From Flavobacterium sp. UBA7680 (GTDB lineage: Bacteria > Bacteroidota > Bacteroidia > Flavobacteriales > Flavobacteriaceae): a stretch of DNA of 64,000 bases. The translations under genes were made by a program, and so were the position numbers. The notes beneath the pieces were generated by a model that did not search any database, was not told where the DNA came from, and saw only the letters and a program-made list of their open reading frames with translations. Where the stretch lies: positions 128,137-192,136 of the forward strand of contig NZ_DLHA01000058.1 of the NCBI RefSeq assembly GCF_002482975.1, read 5' to 3'. Of the stretch, positions 1-8,744 are shown one piece after another; position 1 is the stretch's first letter, and every line of letters begins with the position of its first letter.

Positions 1-227
1 TCCATACCAACACCACCACGACCGATGATTTTGATACCTGGACAAGCGTCGATAATATCTTTACGAACTTTAGTTGCGCTGCGCACTAAAATTACGCTTA
101 CATTATTTTCATTGATAAAGTTAGCTACTTGTTCTTGAGCTACTTTTGTAGTTATAACTTCAAATCCGCCTTTTTCTAAGGCTAGAATTCCACTTTTAGA
201 AATTCCGTCATTTGCTAATACTTTCAT
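1..227 (-). CDS. serA: D-3-phosphoglycerate dehydrogenase, N-terminal part (cut by window edge)
   Basis: Only the first 75 codons are present; the gene runs off the left edge. The protein begins MKVLANDGISKSGILALEKG and continues to IIGRGGVGM, the N-terminal substrate-domain strand pattern of D-2-hydroxyacid dehydrogenases, ending where the RGGVGxDN segment of SerA starts. SerA oxidises 3-phosphoglycerate to 3-phosphohydroxypyruvate, the first committed step of serine synthesis. serC, the next enzyme, lies just upstream on the same strand, which strongly supports SerA over other 2-hydroxyacid dehydrogenases. The NAD-binding fold and catalytic His lie outside the window, so completeness cannot be judged. 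Confidence 0.85.
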   Translation of the reverse strand, partial: MKVLANDGISKSGILALEKGGFEVITTKVAQEQVANFINENNVSVILVRSATKVRKDIIDACPGIKIIGRGGVGM

Positions 228-240
228 TGTGTGATATTTT

Positions 241-282
241 GTTTATTTGGTTCATAGTTTAATTGTTTAATCGATGAACCAA
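241..282. repeat. Period-8 array and hairpin between serC and serA
   Basis: Five consecutive octamers can be read from 241 to 280: GTTTATTT, GGTTCATA, GTTTAATT, GTTTAATC, GATGAACC. The first and last parts also pair: TTGGTTCAT at 247-255 with ATGAACCAA at 274-282. It sits in the short gap between two genes that are probably co-transcribed. The same GTTTAATC octamer recurs at 32428-32518. Confidence 0.6.
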
Positions 283-327
283 GTATATTGGGTTTTTCTT
301 TTTGGTACTGTAAACTGAGACTGAGAA

Positions 328-1398
328 CTAAACTTTAGACTCTAAAGCTTTCATTACATCAACTAAAACCTGAACACTTTCGATAGGCATAGCGTTGTAA
401 ATTGAAGCTCTGTAACCGCCCACAGAACGGTGTCCTGGTAATCCAGAAATATTTGCAGCTTTCCATAAAGCATCAAAAGTTTCTGTATGATCTGGGTTGT
501 TTAGTAAGAAAGTCACGTTCATTTTAGAACGATCTTCTACTGCAGCAGCACCTTTAAATAATGGGTTTCTGTCGATTTCAGCATAAAGTAAATCTGCTTT
601 TGCGTTGTTTAATTTTTCAACAGCAGCAACTCCGCCTTTTTCTTTAATCCATTGTAAAGTTAGTAATGAAACATATACAGAAAAAACAGGAGGAGTATTG
701 TACATACTTTCTGCTTTGATATGTTTAGCATAATCTAACATGCTAGGAATTGTTCTTCCGTTTTTACCTAAAATTTCTTCTTTAACTACAACAAGAGTAG
801 TTCCTGCAGGTCCCATATTTTTTTGAGCTCCAGCATAAATTAAATCAAATTTAGAAAAGTCTAATTGACGAGAAAAAATATCAGAACTCATGTCGCATAC
901 AACTGGAATGTTAGTCGATGGGAATTCCTGCATTTGAGTTCCAAAGATGGTATTGTTACTTGTACAGTGAAAATAATCAGCATCGGCTGGTATTTCGTAA
1001 CCTTTTGGAATATGTGTATAATTATCATCTTTTGAAGAAGCTACAACGATAGTTTCTCCAAAAAGTTTTGCTTCTTTTATAGCCGCAGTTGCCCACGTTC
1101 CTGAATCTAAATAAGCTGCTTTTCCGTTTTCTTTTAATAAGTTATAAGGAGCCATCAAGAATGCAGTACTTGCACCACCTTGTAAAAACAAAGCCTGATA
1201 TCCTTTTCCTTCAAGACCTAATAATTCTAAAGCCAGCGAACGAGCTTCATCCATAACAGCAACAAAATCTTTGCTTCGGTGCGAAATTTCAAGAATAGAT
1301 AATCCTGAATCATTAAAATTTAAAATTGCTTTTGATGCCTTCTCAAAAACTTCCTGAGGTAAAATACTTGGTCCTGCGCTGTAGTTGTGTTTTTTCAT
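328..1398 (-). CDS. serC: Phosphoserine aminotransferase
   Basis: PLP-dependent class V aminotransferase that converts 3-phosphohydroxypyruvate plus glutamate to O-phosphoserine; the same family also acts in pyridoxal phosphate synthesis. The chosen start gives MKKHNYSAGPSILPQEV, the usual SerC N-terminus; a longer in-frame reading begins 15 codons upstream but adds an atypical leader. The protein is then 356 residues, normal for the family. The PLP lysine is visible in YAGAQKNMGPAG (K193), and GHRSVGGYRASIYNAM near the C-terminus is the conserved phosphate-binding segment. It lies 92 bases downstream of the acyl-CoA reductase gene and 100 bases upstream of serA on the same strand, so a joint transcript is likely. 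Confidence 0.95.
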   Translation of the reverse strand: MKKHNYSAGPSILPQEVFEKASKAILNFNDSGLSILEISHRSKDFVAVMDEARSLALELLGLEGKGYQALFLQGGASTAFLMAPYNLLKENGKAAYLDSGTWATAAIKEAKLFGETIVVASSKDDNYTHIPKGYEIPADADYFHCTSNNTIFGTQMQEFPSTNIPVVCDMSSDIFSRQLDFSKFDLIYAGAQKNMGPAGTTLVVVKEEILGKNGRTIPSMLDYAKHIKAESMYNTPPVFSVYVSLLTLQWIKEKGGVAAVEKLNNAKADLLYAEIDRNPLFKGAAAVEDRSKMNVTFLLNNPDHTETFDALWKAANISGLPGHRSVGGYRASIYNAMPIESVQVLVDVMKALESKV

Positions 1399-1490
1399 GG
1401 TTGTTGTTAATAGTCGAAATTTTAAAAACGCAAATTTCGGCAATAGGAGCTGAAAAAGCGATAAATAATTCGAAATAATTAAACATTTTT

Positions 1491-2564
1491 TTACTTTGTT
1501 GTTAACAAAAACGTTATAGTATCAACGTTATCTGCATAATCCCACAATTGCGGATTTTGGGTTTGACCAAATGCAACACTATTTTTTGTTAAATCGCTGC
1601 TTACAATGCATTGAATTTGCTCTGCATCGGTTTCCAGACGCGATTTTAAATCTTCCAGATTTTCATAATATTCATAGAAAACACTCGAAATAGGCGAGGC
1701 GTAGCTCGAATCTTCTTTTAAAGTCAAAAATCCGTTATCTAATAATTTGAAATTACTCATTAAGAAAACAGCTTTGTTGTAATCGTAATTATTTGCGTAT
1801 TTCTCGTAATGAATAACGTCCTGATATTTAAAAATAGCCTGAAAAAAAGCATCAAATGAATAGCCTTTCGGAACAAAAAGTTTAGATACATTTCGGCATC
1901 CTAAACCAAAATATCTAAAAATATCTTCACCAAGAGCTTCTAATTCTTCGTGTGTTTCTTTTCCGTTTAAAACGGCAGCTGAATTTCTGTTTTTTCGGAT
2001 GATCGAAGGTTTATCTTTAAAATAATATTCAAAATAACGAGCTGTATTGTTGCTTCCTGTTGCAATTACAGTATCAAAATTTTCCAGTTTTCCATCCACG
2101 AAAGTGATTTTATCTTTTAAATTTTCATCAACAGCAATTAAATACTTTGCTAAAAACGGGAGTAAATGCTGATCGTTTGAGGATGTTTTTATTAATGCTT
2201 TGTTTCCGGTGATTAAAACAGACAGAAAATCATGAAAACCAACAAGCGGAATATTTCCTGCCAAGATTAACGCAACTGTTTTTTCCTTTTTGTCATTCTG
2301 AGCAAAGTCGGAAGAATATTGAGAAATCCATTTGCTGATGTTTTCTTCTGTTAAAGCATCAGCCCAGGATTTTATTGCAAAATATACTTGTTCAGGTGTG
2401 TACCAGCCATTATGAGATTGTGATAAATGGATTAGTTTTTCGAAATCATCAAAAAAGATATCGTTATATAAAACGTCAGATTTTTTCGCAGACTGCTCTT
2501 CAGAAAACTGACTTAGAAATTTTCCTAATTCAACAAAAACACTTTTTTTTGTTTCTAATGTCAT
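1491..2564 (-). CDS. LuxC-type acyl-CoA reductase
   Basis: 357 residues resembling the LuxC family (acyl-CoA reductase, aldehyde-dehydrogenase fold). Seen: the nucleotide-binding-like segment LAGNIPLVGFHDF at about 101-113, ATGSNNTARYFEYYF at about 168-182, and FGLGCRNVSKLFVPKGY, where C223 matches the expected acyl-thioester nucleophile. LuxC enzymes reduce fatty acyl groups to aldehydes with NADPH. No LuxD, LuxE or luciferase genes are nearby, so this is not a bioluminescence operon. The gene is divergent from a ferredoxin and precedes serC; in flavobacteria this neighbourhood is commonly seen. The physiological substrate is unknown. Codon use resembles the neighbours. Confidence 0.75.
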   Translation of the reverse strand: MTLETKKSVFVELGKFLSQFSEEQSAKKSDVLYNDIFFDDFEKLIHLSQSHNGWYTPEQVYFAIKSWADALTEENISKWISQYSSDFAQNDKKEKTVALILAGNIPLVGFHDFLSVLITGNKALIKTSSNDQHLLPFLAKYLIAVDENLKDKITFVDGKLENFDTVIATGSNNTARYFEYYFKDKPSIIRKNRNSAAVLNGKETHEELEALGEDIFRYFGLGCRNVSKLFVPKGYSFDAFFQAIFKYQDVIHYEKYANNYDYNKAVFLMSNFKLLDNGFLTLKEDSSYASPISSVFYEYYENLEDLKSRLETDAEQIQCIVSSDLTKNSVAFGQTQNPQLWDYADNVDTITFLLTTK

Positions 2565-2568
2565 AATG

Positions 2569-2600
2569 TTTGTTTATGAATTGTTTTGATTGTAATTTTG
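2569..2600 (+). promoter_or_regulatory. Predicted promoter of the ferredoxin gene
   Basis: TTTG at 2569-2572, a 20-base spacer and TAATTTTG at 2593-2600 match the Bacteroidota -33/-7 pattern (TTTG, TAnnTTTG). Transcription would start near 2607, giving a leader of roughly 95 bases. It lies back to back with the promoter on the other strand. Confidence 0.5.
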
Positions 2601-2602
2601 CA

Positions 2603-2633
2603 CAAAAATAAGCTATATTAAGTTAAAGGCAAA
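2603..2633 (-). promoter_or_regulatory. Predicted promoter of the acyl-CoA reductase operon
   Basis: Read on the minus strand: TTTG (2633-2630), a 19-base spacer and TATTTTTG (2610-2603). Both boxes match the Bacteroidota consensus and spacing. Only two bases separate the -7 boxes of the two divergent promoters, so the two transcripts probably compete or are co-regulated. Confidence 0.55.
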
Positions 2634-2700
2634 GTAGATTAAAATCTTTGGTGTTTTAAATTCAAATCCTAATAACTTTTAACACGTAACGAACAAAAAG

Positions 2701-3051
2701 ATGGCAATAATTATAACTGACGAATGCATAAACTGTGGGGCTTGTGAACCAGAATGCCCAAATACAGCAATATATGAAGGAGCAGATGATTGGAGATATA
2801 AAGACGGTACAAGCCTAAAAGGATCTGTAATTTTACCTGACGGAACTGAAGTTGATGCTGATGATGCACAGACTCCAATTTCTGATGAAATTTATTATAT
2901 CGTTCCTGGAAAATGTACAGAGTGTAAAGGGTTTCATGATGAACCTCAATGTGCAGCTGTTTGTCCTGTTGATTGTTGCGTACCAGATGATAATCACGTA
3001 GAAGATGAAGAAACCTTGTTGAACAGACAAGCGTTTTTACATGGCGAGTAA
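2701..3051 (+). CDS. 2[4Fe-4S] ferredoxin (Alvin-type)
   Basis: 116-residue electron carrier. The first cluster motif is CxxCxxCxxxCP at residues 9-20 (ECINCGACEPECP). The second has the extended spacing of Allochromatium-type ferredoxins: C72xxC75, eight residues, C84xxxC88P, with C92 and C93 following. An insert of about 50 residues between the motifs (residues 21-71) is acidic and longer than in clostridial ferredoxins. It is soluble and cytoplasmic. It probably feeds electrons to a reductase; the divergent acyl-CoA reductase is NADPH-type by family, so a direct partnership is only a guess. The stop codon overlaps the start of the next gene. Confidence 0.93.
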   Translation: MAIIITDECINCGACEPECPNTAIYEGADDWRYKDGTSLKGSVILPDGTEVDADDAQTPISDEIYYIVPGKCTECKGFHDEPQCAAVCPVDCCVPDDNHVEDEETLLNRQAFLHGE

Positions 3052-3475
3052 ACTCCGTCAGTATATAATAAATAATTCAATAACGTTCTCTTTATTTATA
3101 GTTTATACCGGATTTATATTTCTTAAAGTAGAAAATCTTGATAACTACAATTTTTATGAAGGTAAAATAATTGGTATTCGCAATATAACATCTTCACATA
3201 CTTCCGGAAGAGGAGGTGCAGTATTAATTAATAGAAATATTCCTGAAGTAGAATACTATAAAGATAATGACACAATTAGGTATGACCAAGGAGAATTGAG
3301 ACTGGTAACTAATTTTGAGCTAAATGAAAAAGTAACGATTTTAGAAAATAAAGAAGACGAATACGAAAACAAGATTTACAGCCTTTTTTATTACTGGATT
3401 GATTACAATGAATTAATACTTTGTTTATTAGCTTTTTTGTTTATTTACGGATACATCAAAAACTTTATCAAATAA
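3041..3475 (+). CDS. Small membrane protein with two TM segments, DUF3592-like layout
   Basis: 144 residues, family not firmly recognised. One hydrophobic segment lies at about 13-28 and a second at about 122-140. Between them is a polar, probably extracytoplasmic domain of about 90 residues with beta-type character (VLINRNIPEVEYYKDNDTIR). This TM-domain-TM arrangement is like DUF3592 proteins. The ATG overlaps the last 11 bases of the ferredoxin gene, suggesting translational coupling, and a good terminator follows. No catalytic motif is visible, so a function cannot be assigned. Confidence 0.7.
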   Translation: MASKLRQYIINNSITFSLFIVYTGFIFLKVENLDNYNFYEGKIIGIRNITSSHTSGRGGAVLINRNIPEVEYYKDNDTIRYDQGELRLVTNFELNEKVTILENKEDEYENKIYSLFYYWIDYNELILCLLAFLFIYGYIKNFIK

Positions 3476-3482
3476 TATAATT

Positions 3483-3514
3483 AAATCCCGAGTGCTAAAC
3501 TTGGGATTTTTTTT
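3483..3514 (+). terminator. Rho-independent terminator
   Basis: Stem AAATCCCgAGT / ACTtGGGATTT with loop GCTAA, followed by an uninterrupted T run. It closes the ferredoxin/membrane-protein transcript. Confidence 0.8.
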
Positions 3515-3624
3515 GCTTTATTCTAAATCTTAAAAACTTATTGCGTTGGTTTGTAATATTTTATATTTTATCGCTTATTTTTTTAATAAAAATTTAATAC
3601 TTTAGATGAAAATTCAATAAGCAT

Positions 3625-4782
3625 ATGAGGAAAATCATACTTTTATTTTTTGTTTTATTTAGTTTGACAGTTTTTTCGCAGGAAGAACAATATTCTATTG
3701 TAGTAAAAGATATAGAAACACAGCTTCCTATTGAAAATGCCACAGTTGTTATTCTAAAAACAAAACAAATATTATCCAGCAATAAAGAAGGCAAAGTTAC
3801 TTTTATGCTTACCGGCGGTTCTAATGTACAGGTTTCAGAAACTAATTATGAAACTCTGACGGTACGCTGGACATCTTTAAACGGAGATCAAAAATTTATT
3901 GTTTATCTAAAAAGTAATAACAACAAACTAGATGAAATTGTTCTTTCTAAGCAGTCTCCACAAAAAGTACTTCAAAAACTTGTCGATAATTCATCAAAAA
4001 AACTGGCATCCTCTTACAGACTAAAAGTATATGTGAGAGAGTTTTTTATGTTGGATAATAAGTATTCGTACTATAATGACGGATTGGTTAATTTTCAGTT
4101 TTCGGGAAATCCTTCAACAACACTTTTGGTAGAGCAAAACAGATCTTATGGCTTGCTGGAAACAGATGTAAGCGCAGATTTAAGAGGTTATGATTTGAAT
4201 AATATCATGAAAAATTATTCTGATTTTAAATATTTTGATCCGCTTTTAGATCCGAAAGCAAAAAAAGAATATGATTTTGTTATAAGAGGCCATGCTAAAA
4301 ATAAGGATTATTATGTAATGTATATTACGCCTCTGGATAAAGCAAAAGAGGCTATTGATAATTTTGAGATTGTTTATGATCCTGAAAAAAAACTGATTAT
4401 TGAATTTAAAATTGATGTTACGCCGCAGAATCTTGATAAAATGGTAGAGAAAACGGAGGTAAATTCTAAAAATATTACAAGGTCATTTATAAATGTTGAT
4501 TACAGGTTAGACGGGGAGAATTATTATTTATTGGGTTCAAATGAAGAAATAGCTTATAATCTTATTTTAAAAGATCAGGTTAAGAAAATTCAGGTTCGTA
4601 ATAGTTTTACAACCACCAATTTCAATAAACAAAATTTTACTTATAACGAAAGTGATGTTTTTAAAGAGAAATCGCTATTTAATAAAAAGAATAAAATATT
4701 GACGAATTACTGGGATATTTCAGGATTTGTTGCTACTGATGAAGAAAAGGCAATTATTGCTTCTCTAGATTTTAAATTGTAA
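3625..4782 (+). CDS. Secreted carboxypeptidase-regulatory-like domain protein
   Basis: 385 residues. A signal peptide (MRKIILLFFVLFSLTVFSQ) is followed by a carboxypeptidase-regulatory-like beta-sandwich at about 22-95 (VVKDIETQLPIENATVVIL, then SSNKEGKVTF). The rest, about 105-385, is a large beta-rich domain without a recognisable catalytic motif (VREFFMLDNKYSYYNDG, FEIVYDPEKKLIIEFKI). This arrangement is common in Bacteroidota periplasmic or outer-membrane-associated proteins, probably with a structural or binding role. It stands alone between two terminators. Exact function unknown. Confidence 0.8.
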   Translation: MRKIILLFFVLFSLTVFSQEEQYSIVVKDIETQLPIENATVVILKTKQILSSNKEGKVTFMLTGGSNVQVSETNYETLTVRWTSLNGDQKFIVYLKSNNNKLDEIVLSKQSPQKVLQKLVDNSSKKLASSYRLKVYVREFFMLDNKYSYYNDGLVNFQFSGNPSTTLLVEQNRSYGLLETDVSADLRGYDLNNIMKNYSDFKYFDPLLDPKAKKEYDFVIRGHAKNKDYYVMYITPLDKAKEAIDNFEIVYDPEKKLIIEFKIDVTPQNLDKMVEKTEVNSKNITRSFINVDYRLDGENYYLLGSNEEIAYNLILKDQVKKIQVRNSFTTTNFNKQNFTYNESDVFKEKSLFNKKNKILTNYWDISGFVATDEEKAIIASLDFKL

Positions 4783-4800
4783 TTCATTTAAAAGATATAA

Positions 4801-4835
4801 AAATCCTGAACATTAATAAGTTCAGGATTTTTTTT
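4801..4835. terminator. Bidirectional terminator between convergent genes
   Basis: Perfect 11-bp stem AAATCCTGAAC / GTTCAGGATTT with an 8-base loop and T tracts on both strands. The stop codon of the minus-strand methyltransferase lies inside the right arm. Confidence 0.85.
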
Positions 4836-5568
4836 GTGCTACAATAACATAAGTATCATAAGCATATGTTTTTCGATCTATAGTTTTGAGTATTTCAAAA
4901 TTATTTAGATATAAAAAAAGCTGCATTTCATTAAGTGTAAAAACACGAACGGTTGAAAAATCATTTTCAATAACTTCTTTTTCTCCATTTATAACAGTAT
5001 AATATTGAGCAGTCCATTCGAGCATAAAATTTTCTAGAGCATTATTTGTATCCCAATGACTTTCTCTTTTGTAATTAATATTTTCAAATTCGGCTTCGTG
5101 AATAATTATCGGATTTTCTTTTGTAAAAGGAATAAACCGATTGGCATCAATAAAATCGAAAATCAAAATTCCGTTTTCATTTAGATTTTTATAGATAGAA
5201 TCAAAAGTTCGATTCATGTCATCGTTGGTAATTAGGTAACTTGTAGATCGTCCCGTTATTAAAATAGAATCTACAGGTTTGTCGAGTTTAAAATCCCGCA
5301 TATCACCTTGAATAAAAGAACTGTTCTTATTTCGTTCTTTAGCAATTGCAATCATATCATTGCTATAATCAAGACCTTGATAGTTTTGATTGTTTGCGTT
5401 GAATCGTTTTGCGAGATTTCCGGTTCCGCTCCCAATTTCAAGGGTAGTAGAAGCCTTGTATTCCTGAATAAGGTTATTGTAAAAAGTATATTCTTCGTCA
5501 TAATTGACAAAAGTTTGATACATCGCATCGTAAATTGCGGCCATTTGGCCATCATATAAATTAGCCAT
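4822..5568 (-). CDS. Class I SAM-dependent methyltransferase
   Basis: 248 residues with a Rossmann methyltransferase fold. Motif I is LEIGSGTGNLAKRF (residues 43-56), motif II GLDYS (65-69) and the post-II acidic strand QGDMRDF (87-93). The C-terminal half has the beta-rich insertion typical of the small-molecule/toxin-type methyltransferase group (WDTNNALENFMLEWTAQYYTV). The substrate cannot be told from sequence. It is monocistronic: its stop falls in a terminator shared with the convergent gene, and a TonB receptor gene lies upstream behind its own terminator. Confidence 0.85.
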   Translation of the reverse strand: MANLYDGQMAAIYDAMYQTFVNYDEEYTFYNNLIQEYKASTTLEIGSGTGNLAKRFNANNQNYQGLDYSNDMIAIAKERNKNSSFIQGDMRDFKLDKPVDSILITGRSTSYLITNDDMNRTFDSIYKNLNENGILIFDFIDANRFIPFTKENPIIIHEAEFENINYKRESHWDTNNALENFMLEWTAQYYTVINGEKEVIENDFSTVRVFTLNEMQLFLYLNNFEILKTIDRKTYAYDTYVIVAQKKS

Positions 5569-5593
5569 AATACTGAGTTTTAATTATAAAATT

Positions 5594-5625
5594 ATAAAAA
5601 AAGGGCTGTCATAGGACAACCCTTT
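5594..5625 (-). terminator. Terminator of the TonB receptor gene
   Basis: On the minus strand AAAGGGTTGTC pairs with GACAGCCCTTT (one G-U pair) around a 4-base loop and is followed by a T run. It separates the receptor gene from the methyltransferase downstream. Confidence 0.8.
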
Positions 5626-5649
5626 AAAATATTTAAACAAAGTTGAAAC

Positions 5650-8415
5650 TTAGAACTTATAGTTTACAGATAAGTTGAACATTGTTCCTAATTGACTGAA
5701 GTGTGAACCATCATATGTCATTCTGGAATAACGCTGGTTGAAGGTAATTAAGTTAGATTGTGCTTTAACTTGCGCAGGATCTGCTAATAATGCTGCTCCG
5801 GCTTCGTTTTCAGCAACAAATTTCCATTCTGGTAAAATATTAAATAAGTTGTTTACATTTAATGCGATTGTTAATTTTTCAGTAGCATTAAAATTTACAC
5901 CTAAATCAGTAACGATTTTAGCAAGGAATTGTGTTTTGAGGTTTGCTGAATCATCACGTTCTGTTTCAGTACTTCCAGGAATTCTTACTAGTTTTCCATC
6001 AGCATCTCTTACCTCATTAGATACTAGACCATCCTGATTAAAAGTAGATTCTCCGAAATAAGTATTATTAAGAGAAAAACCGAATTTTCCAATTTCATAG
6101 TTTATACCTAAAATCCATTTTGTTTTAGGTCTTGATGTAAATGTTAGTGAATTTAAAATATCACTGAATGAACTGTTGTTTTTAATACCGGAAATTCTTT
6201 TATTTTCAAAAGTGACATTTCCTGATAAATTAAAACCTAATTTACCTTCTCCTATGCCAATATTATTGTAACCTGTAACAACATCCAATCCAGAAGTTCT
6301 AGAATCAAAAGCATTAGAAAAATAGGCAACTTCACCAATAACTTCTCCTGTAGTTGGTACAACTTCATATTGTTTATCTCCCAATGTTACTCTGTCTTCT
6401 ATTTTAATATTGTAGTAATCAACGGTTATGTTGAAATTTTTGAAAGGTTTTGCTCCAAAACCAACTGTAACACTTGTTGATTTTTCGGGTTGTAATTGAG
6501 AAACACCTAATTTACGAGCCTGAGGTGAAACATTGTTCACGATTCCGCTTACTTGAATTCCCTGACCTGGAACAAAAGAATATTGTGATTTTTGAGTATA
6601 AATCTGGTGTAAGGTTGGCGCTCTGAAACCTGTTGAAACAGATCCTCTTAAAGTAATTTTATCATCAAGGAATTTATATCTTGTACTGGCTTTCCAAACG
6701 GTTGCACCACCAAAATCGCTATATTCTTCATGACGAACCGTTCCGTTTATTAAAAAGTCTTTTGTAATATCAAAAGCAACATCCAAATAAACCCCTACGT
6801 TATAACGGTTCCATTTTCCTGAGTTTTCTGGTAAATTCCCGGCAAAAGAGTCTGCTCCGGCTCCATCCCAAGATGCCTGATCACCTTCCATAACCGTAAA
6901 GTATTCTGATCTGAACTCAGAACCAAATCCAATGCTGATATGATCAGATAAAATCTTAGAAATATCGATATTTCCAACAACATGATTAAAAGAAGTTCCT
7001 CCGGGTTTAAACGAAATAGGACTGTTTTCTCTATAAGTTTCATTGCCATCTGCATCAAGAATGCTGGATCTGTTTACAGAATTATTAACGGTATAGGTTT
7101 GTTTATTACCACCTACAGTTACACTTGCATCAGTGTTCCATCCGTTTGTTACATTTTTAAACCCAAGTGTACCATTATAATCACTTAAATCTCCTTCAAA
7201 AGTTGGTCCGTATCCTTCATAAGATGGATTAGCCGGATCACCGTTCCCAAATAAATCATTCAGATAAGGATCGCCTGATAAAGGTCTCCAATATGGAGTT
7301 CTGAAATTGGCAAATGAGTTTACTTTTTTGTAAACATAAGCAGCGTTGTAATACAAATTAGTATTATCACTAACAGGGCTTCCACCGTTAATTAAGAATT
7401 TTGCTGCTGCAGTTTCAGGAGAGCCATTAATGTTTCTCGCATCAGGATATTTGCTAAGAAATTGATTTACCGTTGCAACATCAGCAGGTGTTCCGCTTAA
7501 AAAGTCATTAGCTTCACCTTGAGCATCAACAGTTCCTGGTCTGTTTGCCAATTTTACTTTAGAAAAATCAATAGTGTAGTTTAGAAAACCTTTTTCGCCA
7601 ACTGTTGTGCCGCTATTTAAACTTACGCCTAGCATTTCTCCATCGCCTTCAGATGTAATTCCGCTTCTTAAAGTTACTGAGCTATTGTTAATGTTTTTCT
7701 TTAAAATGATATTCATAACTCCTGCAATGGCGTCAGAACCATATTGAGCAGAAGCACCATCACGAAGAATCTCAACTCTCTCGATTGCATCTGTTGGAAT
7801 TGCAGAAATATCTGCACCAGTTTCTCCACGTCCCGGAGAAGTTTGTACATAAAGTAAAGAACTTAAATTTTTACGTTTACCGTTAATAAGGATCAAAGTT
7901 CTGCTTGGTCCCAAATTTCTAATTTCGTACGGATCCAGTAATGATGTTGCATCATTTACAGGGGTTTGTACAGTATTAAAAGATGGAATTTTGTATTGCA
8001 GTGCTTTGTCAAATGTTGCTTGTCCTGTCGAAGTAAGATCTTTGGTGGACAGTACATCAATGGGCAGCGCGGTGGTAGTATTACTTCTTACGGCTGTTCT
8101 AGATCCTGTAACAACAACTTCGTCAAGATTTTGTCCTCCTTCTTCAGATAATGATACGTCAATTTGTGATGCATTTGCTAATCTGGTAACACTCGTATAT
8201 CCTACATAAGTAAAAAGTAATGAAGCGCCTTCTTTTACTGTTATTTTATAAGATCCGTCAATATCCGTAGAAACACCATTGGTAGTTCCTTTTTCAATAA
8301 TGTTGACACCAGGCAGTGGAGTTCCTGTATTGTCCTTTACTACACCCGAAATTTGCTTCTGTGCAAAAATGAAGACGGTGTTAAATAGAAAAAATAAAAT
8401 TGCAATTTTTCTCAT
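5650..8415 (-). CDS. TonB-dependent outer-membrane receptor
   Basis: 921 residues. Signal peptide at 1-18 (ending FAQ), carboxypeptidase-regulatory-like domain at about 20-95 (ISGVVKDNTGTPLPGVNI), a TonB-box-like stretch (LDEVVVTGSRT), a plug domain to about 240 ending ERVEILRDGASAQYGSDAIA, then a 22-strand-type beta-barrel with the terminal signature LSVNYKF. Such receptors import large or scarce nutrients across the outer membrane with energy from TonB-ExbBD. No SusD-like partner or degradative enzymes lie alongside, so this is not a classic polysaccharide-utilisation locus; the ligand (metal chelate, vitamin, oligopeptide or glycan) is unknown. It is monocistronic with its own terminator. 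Confidence 0.93.
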   Translation of the reverse strand: MRKIAILFFLFNTVFIFAQKQISGVVKDNTGTPLPGVNIIEKGTTNGVSTDIDGSYKITVKEGASLLFTYVGYTSVTRLANASQIDVSLSEEGGQNLDEVVVTGSRTAVRSNTTTALPIDVLSTKDLTSTGQATFDKALQYKIPSFNTVQTPVNDATSLLDPYEIRNLGPSRTLILINGKRKNLSSLLYVQTSPGRGETGADISAIPTDAIERVEILRDGASAQYGSDAIAGVMNIILKKNINNSSVTLRSGITSEGDGEMLGVSLNSGTTVGEKGFLNYTIDFSKVKLANRPGTVDAQGEANDFLSGTPADVATVNQFLSKYPDARNINGSPETAAAKFLINGGSPVSDNTNLYYNAAYVYKKVNSFANFRTPYWRPLSGDPYLNDLFGNGDPANPSYEGYGPTFEGDLSDYNGTLGFKNVTNGWNTDASVTVGGNKQTYTVNNSVNRSSILDADGNETYRENSPISFKPGGTSFNHVVGNIDISKILSDHISIGFGSEFRSEYFTVMEGDQASWDGAGADSFAGNLPENSGKWNRYNVGVYLDVAFDITKDFLINGTVRHEEYSDFGGATVWKASTRYKFLDDKITLRGSVSTGFRAPTLHQIYTQKSQYSFVPGQGIQVSGIVNNVSPQARKLGVSQLQPEKSTSVTVGFGAKPFKNFNITVDYYNIKIEDRVTLGDKQYEVVPTTGEVIGEVAYFSNAFDSRTSGLDVVTGYNNIGIGEGKLGFNLSGNVTFENKRISGIKNNSSFSDILNSLTFTSRPKTKWILGINYEIGKFGFSLNNTYFGESTFNQDGLVSNEVRDADGKLVRIPGSTETERDDSANLKTQFLAKIVTDLGVNFNATEKLTIALNVNNLFNILPEWKFVAENEAGAALLADPAQVKAQSNLITFNQRYSRMTYDGSHFSQLGTMFNLSVNYKF

Positions 8416-8551
8416 GTTAAATCTTGTTTGGTTAAAAAAATGGTATGTGGTTTGTTAAATATTGTGATAAAATTAGCATTATTTAACAAAATATTATTAT
8501 AAAGTTTATTTTTTTTTAAGAAAAGTACTAGAAATGTATATATCGTCATTT

Positions 8552-8586
8552 TTTGTATAGTTAACAGCTATTAAATCTTATATTTG
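8552..8586 (+). promoter_or_regulatory. Candidate promoter in the ychF/TonB receptor divergent gap
   Basis: TATATTTG at 8579-8586 is a perfect -7 box; TTTG at 8552-8555 lies 23 bases before it, a little far. It would give ychF a leader of about 150 bases. The rest of the 329-base gap (8416-8744) is very AT-rich; I see no riboswitch, small gene or convincing promoter for the receptor gene in it. Confidence 0.35.
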
Positions 8587-8744
8587 CAAAATTTTAGGGG
8601 CAAAATGTATCATTTTGTTAAAATAAAATTTATAAGAAAAAACATTCAGTATGTGATTTGGTTAAATGCTAAATAATTGATTTTTAATCAATAAGTCCAG
8701 TGTTTATAAGGGTCGGAATCAATAAAAAACAAATTTATCTACAT

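Noticed and set aside
241..280. CRISPR-like short repeats
   Set aside because: Unit lengths of 7-8 bases without spacers, here and at the other array sites, are not CRISPR, and no cas gene is in the window.
1399..1443. 15-codon extension of SerC
   Set aside because: MKKHNYSAGPS is the conserved SerC N-terminus; the extension has no counterpart in the family.
5650..8415. SusC of a polysaccharide utilisation locus
   Set aside because: No SusD-like lipoprotein or glycoside hydrolase is adjacent; the gene has its own terminator.
8416..8744. Riboswitch or small RNA in the gap upstream of the TonB receptor
   Set aside because: I found no conserved core or convincing stem apart from one promoter-like box; the gap is simply AT-rich.
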